Of a DNA stretch of 64,000 nt, positions 58,023 through 64,000 are shown piece after piece. The position numbers were made by a program, and so were the translations under genes. Under the pieces are notes generated by a model. That model was given only the letters and a program-made list of their open reading frames with translations, did no database searches and was not told where the DNA came from. The stretch is from the NCBI RefSeq assembly GCF_001570605.1, contig NZ_BBXG01000026.1:32188-96187 (forward strand), read 5' to 3'. The first letter of the stretch is position 1. Every line of letters begins with the position of its first letter. Source of the DNA: Herbidospora cretacea (GTDB lineage Bacteria; Actinomycetota; Actinomycetes; Streptosporangiales; Streptosporangiaceae).

Positions 58023-59429
58023 ATGGTGACGCCGGTGACGGAACTGCACTATCTCACCGCGTCGGAGACCTCGGCCCTGCTGCGCGCGAGGGAGATCAGC
58101 GCGGCCGAGGTCACCCAGGCCCATCTCGACCGCATCGAGGCGGTCAATCCCCAGGTCAACGCCATCGTGACGGTCACCGCCGAGCGGGCCCTCGACCGGG
58201 CGCGGGAGCTCGACGGCGGGCCGTGGCAGGGGCCGCTCCACGGTCTCCCGGTCGCCCACAAGGACCTGGTGTCGACCAAGGGGGTCCGGACCACGTTCGG
58301 GTCGAAGATCTTCGCCGACCACGTGCCGACCACCGACGACCTGGTGGTCAGGCGGGTCCGCGACGCCGGCGGCGTGATGATCGGCAAGACCAACACCCCC
58401 GAGTTCGGCACCGGCTCCCACACCGTCAACGAGGTCTTCGGCGCCACCCGCAACCCCTACGACCTGACCAAGTCGGCGGGCGGGTCGAGCGGCGGCGCGG
58501 CGGCGGCCCTGGCGACGGGGATGACCCCGCTGGCAGACGGCTCGGACATGGGCGGCTCGCTGCGCAACCCGGCGTCGTTCTGCAACGTCGCGGGCCTGCG
58601 CCCGACGCCCGGCCGGGTGCCGTCGAAGTCGACGACCGCCGCGTGGTTCACGCTGGGGGTGTCGGGGCCGATGGCGCGGACCGTACAGGACCTGGCGCTG
58701 TTCCTGACCGCCGTCGCGGGCCCCGACCCGAGCTCCCCGCTGTCGATCCAGCAGGACCCGGCGATCTTCGGGGGTTCCCTGGAGACCGACGTGAGCGGGC
58801 TGCGGATCGCCTGGTCGCCCACGCTCGGCGGGCTGCCCGTCGACCGGGAGACCGCCAGGGTCACCGCCCAGGCGGCGGAGGCCTTCCAGCGGCTCGGTGC
58901 GACCGTCGAGCACGCCGACCTCAACCTGGCGGGGGCCGACGAGGCGTTCCGCACCTACCGGGCGTGGTGGTACGCCGCCCACTACGACGACCTGGAGGGC
59001 GTCGGCGAGAACGTGCGCTGGAACGTCGAGCGCGGGCGCGAGGTCACCGGCGCCGACCTGGCCAGGGCCGAGAAGCTGCGCAGCCGCCTCTGGCACCGCG
59101 TCACCGGCTTCTTCGGCACCTGGGACTACCTGATCGCGCCGGTCAGCCAGGTCCCGCCGTTTCCGGTCGAGGACCCCTTCGTCCGCGAGGTCGACGGAAT
59201 CGCGATGCCCGACTACCTGGCGTGGATGCGCTCCTGCTACCTGATCAGCGTGCTCGGCGTGCCGGCCCTGTCGGTGCCGTGCGGCTTCACCGCCGACGGG
59301 CTGCCCGTGGGCGTGCAGATCATCGGCCGCCCCTGGGACGACCTCGGAGTGCTCCGGGTCGGCCACGCGTTCGAGCAGGTCACAAAGGCAGGGGCGGTCC
59401 GTCCTCCGCTTTCCGCTCCCGGTAGGTGA
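58023..59429 (+). CDS. Amidase-signature family hydrolase
   Basis: 468 residues. Catalytic Ser-cisSer-Lys: Lys in VAHKDLV, cis-Ser and nucleophile in GGSSGGAAAALA and GSDMGGSLRNPASFC. Hydrolyses a carboxamide; substrate not predictable (GatA-like but too divergent, and no gatB/C nearby). ATG 58023 chosen; a GTG 12 bases later is possible. Its 3' end overlaps the convergent gene by 50 bp. Confidence 0.93.
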   Translation: MVTPVTELHYLTASETSALLRAREISAAEVTQAHLDRIEAVNPQVNAIVTVTAERALDRARELDGGPWQGPLHGLPVAHKDLVSTKGVRTTFGSKIFADHVPTTDDLVVRRVRDAGGVMIGKTNTPEFGTGSHTVNEVFGATRNPYDLTKSAGGSSGGAAAALATGMTPLADGSDMGGSLRNPASFCNVAGLRPTPGRVPSKSTTAAWFTLGVSGPMARTVQDLALFLTAVAGPDPSSPLSIQQDPAIFGGSLETDVSGLRIAWSPTLGGLPVDRETARVTAQAAEAFQRLGATVEHADLNLAGADEAFRTYRAWWYAAHYDDLEGVGENVRWNVERGREVTGADLARAEKLRSRLWHRVTGFFGTWDYLIAPVSQVPPFPVEDPFVREVDGIAMPDYLAWMRSCYLISVLGVPALSVPCGFTADGLPVGVQIIGRPWDDLGVLRVGHAFEQVTKAGAVRPPLSAPGR

Positions 59430-59883
59430 CGGCGAACTCGCGCGCCCAGAACACCCCGGCCGCGAGGACCGCCCAGAACACCAGCACGCCCTTGGCCGTC
59501 ACCCCGATGAGGTCCCGGGTCGCGAACTCGCCCGCCGACGTCGCGGCCCGGACGATCTCGCCCCCCATGGACGCCCCGATGAGATAGGCCAGGAACGACC
59601 CGGCCAGGCCGCCGGCCCCGAGCCCGAGCACGATCGGCAGCCCGTCGTCACCCGCCCGCCGGTAGGCGACCAGCCCGGCCACCAGCCCCAGCGTCGCGGT
59701 GATCAGGGCGAAATATCCGTCGGCCGCGATGAGCGCCTGGGTGTTGGGGTCGGCCACCCGCCACACGCCCTCGTAGAGGACGTATCGGGTGCGTGGCGCC
59801 AGGGCCGACCACAGGAATCCCGCGGGCACGCCCAGCACCGCCAGGATCAGGACCGTCCCACCGAAGTACTTCACAGGCCGCAC
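59380..59883 (-). CDS. DUF2567-like membrane protein
   Basis: 167 residues with four hydrophobic segments and external loops LWSALAPRTRYVLYEG, ALIAADGYFALITATLGLVAGLV, typical of the DUF2567 group in actinobacteria. GTG start. Function unknown. Confidence 0.7.
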   Translation of the reverse strand: MRPVKYFGGTVLILAVLGVPAGFLWSALAPRTRYVLYEGVWRVADPNTQALIAADGYFALITATLGLVAGLVAYRRAGDDGLPIVLGLGAGGLAGSFLAYLIGASMGGEIVRAATSAGEFATRDLIGVTAKGVLVFWAVLAAGVFWAREFAVTYRERKAEDGPPLPL

Positions 59884-59936
59884 CGTCCCGATGGTACCTA
59901 CCTAGACCAGGGCAGCCACGCCGTTAGCATTGGCGG

Positions 59937-61244
59937 GTGAACGAACAAGCGTGGCTCATCGAACCCTCCGGCCCGCTGCGGGGGGACGTCGAGGTCCGAG
60001 GGTCCAAGAACGCCGTATCCAAGCACATGGTCGCGGCCATGCTCGGCGACGGCCCGAGCACCCTCCACAACGCCCCCGAGGTCGGCGAGGTCCACCTGAC
60101 CGCCGCCATGCTGGAGGCACTGGGCATCCACGTCGAGATCGGCGACGGCGAGATCGTCATCGAGCGCGGCGCCGTGATCGAGCCGAGGGTCCCGGAGAAG
60201 TACACCGGGCTCAACCGCATCCCGATCCTGATGCTCGGCCCGCTCCTCCACCTGGCCGGCGAGGCGTTCGTGCCGATGGTCGGCGGCGACCCGATCGGCC
60301 GCCGCCCGGTCAACTTCCACCTCGAGGCGCTGCGCCAGATGGGCGCGGAGATCATCGAGGACGAGAGCGGCATCACCGCCAAGGCCTCCCGCCTCCACGG
60401 CACCCGCATCACGCTCCCCTACCCGAGCGTCGGCGCGACCGAGACCATCCTGATGACCGCCGTCCTGGCCGAGGGCAAGACGGTCATCAAGGGCGCGGCC
60501 ATGGAGCCCGAGGTCGTCGAGCTCGCGCTGTTCCTCCAGCGCATGGGCGCGATGATCGAGCTGTCCCCCGACCGCCGCATCGTCATCGAGGGCGTCGAGA
60601 AGCTGCGCGGCGCGGCGACCTGGCTGGCCGGCGACCGCATCGAGGCCTTCTCCTACCTGGTGGCGGGCCTGGTCACCGGCGGCGAGGTGCGCGTCCACGG
60701 CTGCCCGCAGGACCGGCTCGTCACGGCGATCACGACGCTGGCCCGCATGGGCGCGCGGTTCGACATCACCGACGACTGGCTGACCGCCTCGGCCCCCGAC
60801 GGCCTGCGCGCCGCGGCCGTGCAGACCGACACCCACCCCGGCTTCATGACCGACTGGCAGACGCCGCTCATGGTCCTGTTCACCCGGGCCGAGGGCATGT
60901 CGGTTCTTCACGAGACGGTCTTCGAGAACCGTCTGGTGTACGTCCCGGCGCTCCAGAAGATGGGCTGTGAGATCGAGGTCTTCGCCCAGTGCCTCGGCGG
61001 CCCGGCCTGCCGCTACCACGACACCAACGCCAAGCACTCGGCGGTCGTGCGCGGCGTGTCCAAGCTGCGCGGCGCCGACGTGACCCTGCCCGACATCCGG
61101 GCGGGCTTCTCGGCGGTGCTGGCGGCGGCGGTGGCCGAGGGCACCTCCACGCTGCGCGGCGTCAACCACATCGAGCGCGGCTACCACCACCCGTTCGACC
61201 AGTTCACCTCGCTCGGCCTGAAGATCAGCCGAACCGACGTCTAG
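59937..61244 (+). CDS. murA: UDP-N-acetylglucosamine 1-carboxyvinyltransferase, Asp variant
   Basis: 435 residues of the EPSP-synthase fold. Catalyses enolpyruvyl transfer, the first committed step to UDP-MurNAc. Lys24-Asn25 (GSKNAV) and GPLLHLAGEAFVPMVGGDPIGR are present. The residue matching Cys115 of E. coli is Asp118 (GGD instead of GGC), as in Mycobacterium and Chlamydia MurA. GTG start, no operon partner; PBP gene follows convergently. Confidence 0.93.
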   Translation: MNEQAWLIEPSGPLRGDVEVRGSKNAVSKHMVAAMLGDGPSTLHNAPEVGEVHLTAAMLEALGIHVEIGDGEIVIERGAVIEPRVPEKYTGLNRIPILMLGPLLHLAGEAFVPMVGGDPIGRRPVNFHLEALRQMGAEIIEDESGITAKASRLHGTRITLPYPSVGATETILMTAVLAEGKTVIKGAAMEPEVVELALFLQRMGAMIELSPDRRIVIEGVEKLRGAATWLAGDRIEAFSYLVAGLVTGGEVRVHGCPQDRLVTAITTLARMGARFDITDDWLTASAPDGLRAAAVQTDTHPGFMTDWQTPLMVLFTRAEGMSVLHETVFENRLVYVPALQKMGCEIEVFAQCLGGPACRYHDTNAKHSAVVRGVSKLRGADVTLPDIRAGFSAVLAAAVAEGTSTLRGVNHIERGYHHPFDQFTSLGLKISRTDV

Positions 61245-61255
61245 CCCGGCGCGGC

Positions 61256-61282
61256 GGCCGTGACCTGCCCGGGGTCACGGCC
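61256..61282. terminator. Bidirectional hairpin between murA and the PBP gene
   Basis: GGCCGTGACC / GGTCACGGCC, 10-bp perfect stem with a 7-base loop between convergent genes. Confidence 0.78.
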
Positions 61283-61296
61283 ACCGGTCGCGGCCG

Positions 61297-63516
61297 TCAG
61301 TCGCGGCGGCGCCTACCCTCGCCCTCCCGGCGGGGGTCGCCCCGGTAGTAGTCCTCGTCCTCCGGGTAGAGGTTGCCGTTCTCGTCCTCGTACCAGTACT
61401 CGTACTCGACGCGGCGGCCCCGCTCGGCGTCCATGGCCTCGCGGAGGCCGGGGGTGAACCCGCCGCCGAAGCGGCTCTTGTCGGGCGCGGTGAAGTCGTC
61501 GGCCGGGGTGTCGCGCAGGGCGGCCTGCATCGAGTCGACCCAGATCGGCCCCGGCAGCGACGCGCCCTGGACCGACCCGTAGGTCTGGTCGCCGATCTTC
61601 ACCCCGTTCAGGGGATATTTGTACGACCCCCGGATGTCCCCCACGCTCACCGCCGCGGCCAGGTTCGGGGTCCACCCGGCGAACCACGCCGACGTGTAGT
61701 TGTTGTTGGTGCCCGTCTTCCCGGCGGCGGGCCGCCCGATCGACTGGCCCTTCATGGTCCCCTGCGTGAACACCCCCGAGAGCACCTCGTTGACCGCGTC
61801 GGCGACCCCCGCGTCGACGGTGGCCGAGCAGCTGCCGGGGATCTCCACCCGCCGCCCGTCACGCTCCACGATCTCGGTGATGGCCATCGGCTTGCAGTAC
61901 TTGCCGCGCGCCCCGAACGTCGCGATGGCCGCCGCCACCGTCACCGGGTCCATCTCGTTGACCCCGAGCGTGAAGGTCGGCACCTCCGACAGCTTGCCGC
62001 CGTCGGCCCGCCGGATGCCCAGCGCCTTGGCGGTCCGGACGACCTCGCAGAGCCCGACCTCCTTCTCCAGCATCATGAAGAAGATGTTGGACGACTTCCA
62101 CGTCCCCAGCTCCAGGCTGTAGGGGCCGCCCGAGCCCTCGCCGGAGGCGTTGTAGATCTTCGCGTTCGGGTCGTTGACCGCCTTCCCGCTGCAGTCGGTG
62201 AAGCCCGACGACGGCACGAACACCCCGGGCGTGTTGAAGCCCTGGCCGAACCGCCAGCCCTTGGCCAGCGCGGTCGCCAGTGTGAAGATCTTGAAGGTCG
62301 AACCGGCCTGGAAGCCCATGCCGCCGCCGTGGGCGGTGTCGGCGGGCAGGTTGAACGTGGTGTTGGGGCCGGTCACCTTGCCGCCGGGGTTGCTGCCGTA
62401 GCGCTTGCTGGCCGCCAGCGCCCGGATCCGGCCGGTGCCGGGCTCGACCATGGCCTCGGCGGCCACCTCGGTGTCCTCGGCCGCGACGCGCCGCTGGATG
62501 GCCTTGTCGGCGGCCTCCTGGGCGGTGGCGTCGAGCGTGGTCTTCAGGGTCAGGCCGCCGCGCTGGAGCCGCCGCTCCCGGTCGAGGCGGGAGTGGCCGA
62601 AGGCGGGGTTGGCGAGGATCTCGTGCTGGACGTACACGCAGAAGAAGGGGTAGGCCGACTCGGCGCAGCCGCCGGGCTCCGACCGCATGTTGAGGCCGAG
62701 ACCCTGCGCCTTCGCGGCGGCGGCCTCGGCCGGGGTGATCTTGCCGAGCTCGGCCATCCGGTCGAGCACCAGGTCGCGCCGCTGCTGGAGCTTCTCCCGC
62801 TGCTCCTCGCCGCGCGCCGGGTCGGTCGAGTAGGGCGTCCGGACGGCCCCCGCCAGCGCGGCGGCCTGGCCCAGCGTCAGGTCCTTGGCAGGCACCCCGA
62901 AGAACCGGCGGGCGGCGGCCTGGACGCCGAACGCGCCGCCGCCGAAGTAGGCGATGTTGAGGTAGCGCTCCAGGATCTGGTCCTTGGAGTACTTCTCCTC
63001 CAGGGCCAGCGCGTAGCGCATCTCGGCGAACTTGCGGCGCAGGCTCCGCACCTGGGCCGAGTCGCGTTCCTTCTCCGACTCGGCCCGGTTGACCAGGATG
63101 TTCTTCACCAGCTGCTGGGTCAGCGACGAGCCGCCCTGCCGGATCCCGCCCGCCTGGGTGTTGGCGATCAGCGCCCGGATCGTGCCCCGCACGTCGAGGC
63201 CCGCGTGTTCGTAGAAGCGGGCGTCCTCGATGGCGACGATCGCCTCGCGCATCGGCTTGGAGACCTCGTCGATGCTGACCGACTGGCGGTTCTGGGAGTA
63301 GAACTGGGCGAACTGGCGGCCGTCCTTGTCGACCAGCCGGGTCACCTCGGGCAGCGGGTCCTCGCGCGGCGGGGGCGGCAGTTTGGTGACCATCCCGGCC
63401 GCCGTGTTGCCCGCCACCCCGCCTCCGGCGACGATCGGCGCGACCAGCGCCGCCGCCAGGACTCCGCCGAGCGCACCGCACACCGCCAGACCGCCGGCAG
63501 TCGTGAGCCGCGTCAT
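61297..63516 (-). CDS. Bifunctional transglycosylase/transpeptidase (class A penicillin-binding protein)
   Basis: 739 residues. N-terminal membrane anchor (7-40), GT51 domain with catalytic Glu97 (IEDARFYEHAG) and QGGSSLTQQLVKN, linker, and transpeptidase with Ser406 (GSTFK), SSN and KTGTNNN motifs. The C-terminal tail is strongly acidic then basic (YEDENGNLYPEDEDYYRG) and disordered. Builds cell-wall glycan at the outer membrane face. No close operon partner. Confidence 0.95.
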   Translation of the reverse strand: MTRLTTAGGLAVCGALGGVLAAALVAPIVAGGGVAGNTAAGMVTKLPPPPREDPLPEVTRLVDKDGRQFAQFYSQNRQSVSIDEVSKPMREAIVAIEDARFYEHAGLDVRGTIRALIANTQAGGIRQGGSSLTQQLVKNILVNRAESEKERDSAQVRSLRRKFAEMRYALALEEKYSKDQILERYLNIAYFGGGAFGVQAAARRFFGVPAKDLTLGQAAALAGAVRTPYSTDPARGEEQREKLQQRRDLVLDRMAELGKITPAEAAAAKAQGLGLNMRSEPGGCAESAYPFFCVYVQHEILANPAFGHSRLDRERRLQRGGLTLKTTLDATAQEAADKAIQRRVAAEDTEVAAEAMVEPGTGRIRALAASKRYGSNPGGKVTGPNTTFNLPADTAHGGGMGFQAGSTFKIFTLATALAKGWRFGQGFNTPGVFVPSSGFTDCSGKAVNDPNAKIYNASGEGSGGPYSLELGTWKSSNIFFMMLEKEVGLCEVVRTAKALGIRRADGGKLSEVPTFTLGVNEMDPVTVAAAIATFGARGKYCKPMAITEIVERDGRRVEIPGSCSATVDAGVADAVNEVLSGVFTQGTMKGQSIGRPAAGKTGTNNNYTSAWFAGWTPNLAAAVSVGDIRGSYKYPLNGVKIGDQTYGSVQGASLPGPIWVDSMQAALRDTPADDFTAPDKSRFGGGFTPGLREAMDAERGRRVEYEYWYEDENGNLYPEDEDYYRGDPRREGEGRRRRD

Positions 63517-63579
63517 GCCGTTCCCCCCTGCTCGGTTCTGGACAGGGGGAATCCAGCGTCAACCTAACACAGAGTAACG

Positions 63580-63999
63580 CTACGCTCCCAGACAGGCAGG
63601 CCCGAGGAGCTGTTTGAGGTCGCCCATCAGGGCCGGGCTCGGGGTCACCCGCAGCCGGTCGTCGAGGCGCATCACGGTCGTGCGGGGGCCGTTGTGGACC
63701 TGAAGGTGCACCTCGGTCGTGCCGGGATGGGTGGTGAGGACCTCTTTCAGGCGGCCGACGACCGGCGGGGTGACCCGGGCCATGGCCAGGCTGACGACCA
63801 GGGGGCCGCCCGACTCGACGGTGAGGTCGGGCTGGGTGACCTCCATCGCGATGATCTTGGCGACGTCCTCGCGCTTGTCGATGCGCCCCTTCACGAAGAC
63901 GATCGCGTCCTCGGCCAGGATCGTGGCGCAGAGCTGGTAGGCCGACGGGAAGATCATCACCTCGATCGAGCCGCCGAGGTCCTCCAGCTGGGTGAGGAC
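63580..63999 (-). CDS. dnaE: DNA polymerase III alpha subunit, C-terminal end (partial)
   Basis: Only the last ~140 residues are inside the window; the gene continues beyond position 64000. The sequence VMIFPSAYQLCATILAEDAIVFVKGRIDKRED is the OB-fold of DnaE, followed by the usual C-terminal beta-binding region with short acidic/hydrophobic stretches. The frame is open to the right edge. Replicative polymerase. Confidence 0.85.
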   Translation of the reverse strand, partial: VLTQLEDLGGSIEVMIFPSAYQLCATILAEDAIVFVKGRIDKREDVAKIIAMEVTQPDLTVESGGPLVVSLAMARVTPPVVGRLKEVLTTHPGTTEVHLQVHNGPRTTVMRLDDRLRVTPSPALMGDLKQLLGPACLGA

Positions 64000-64000
64000 C

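Noticed and set aside
61859-63562. Alternative frame over the penicillin-binding protein
   Set aside because: Gly/Arg/Pro-rich shadow; GT51 and transpeptidase motifs are all in the other frame.

Overview
The window is a very GC-rich (about 70% or more) actinobacterial chromosome segment with dense, overlapping genes, frequent GTG starts and many 4-bp ATGA/GTGA stop-start overlaps. Gene content (gltBD, trpCBA, hisDCBHAF, lgt, pyk next to an ANTAR response regulator, a bacterial protein O-mannosyltransferase, DUF4190/TIGR02234/TIGR03085 proteins) fits a mycelial actinomycete. I infer the Streptosporangiales or near relatives (Nonomuraea/Streptosporangium type), from gene order rather than any database search.

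Layout. 1-2.5 kb: a TetR repressor divergent from an epimerase-like/hydrolase pair, with two matching palindromic operators. 2.5-10.5 kb: a branched-chain amino acid type binding lipoprotein, an ANTAR response regulator, a short class-I-shaped tRNA with a CAA anticodon, an SDR/HxlR divergent pair, pyruvate kinase, a lipoprotein and a secreted subtilase. 10.5-18 kb: gltBD and, divergently, a protein resembling archaeal branched-chain polyamine synthase. 18-28 kb (minus strand): two related envelope proteins, a VIT-type transporter, lgt, a DsbA-like/MauE-like redox pair, trpABC and hisI with associated membrane proteins. The gene order lacks trpE.

28-41.4 kb is an accessory-looking block between hisI and hisF. 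It holds a probable heterodimeric ABC exporter, a four-gene operon with two cyclopropane-fatty-acid-synthase-like methyltransferases plus DUF1365 and an amine-oxidase-type flavoprotein, a tandem pair of ~53-residue membrane proteins, and a reductase-YCII-ECF sigma operon followed by a degenerate minisatellite. 41.5-47.4 kb is the compact operon hisD-C-B-(small)-H-(small)-A-ridA-F, ending in a strong terminator.

47.5-64 kb: a protein O-mannosyltransferase; a three-gene locus of a TPR-CHAT (caspase-like) protease divergent from a cytosolic subtilase and a ~150-residue accessory protein (the best candidate for an undescribed system here); an intergenic repeat cassette; a YbaK-type deacylase; an XRE-regulated SDR; a SEC-C protein; an amidase; a MurA with Asp in place of the fosfomycin-target Cys; a bifunctional penicillin-binding protein; and the C-terminal end of dnaE running off the window.

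All functional calls come from reading motifs and gene order; no searches were run.
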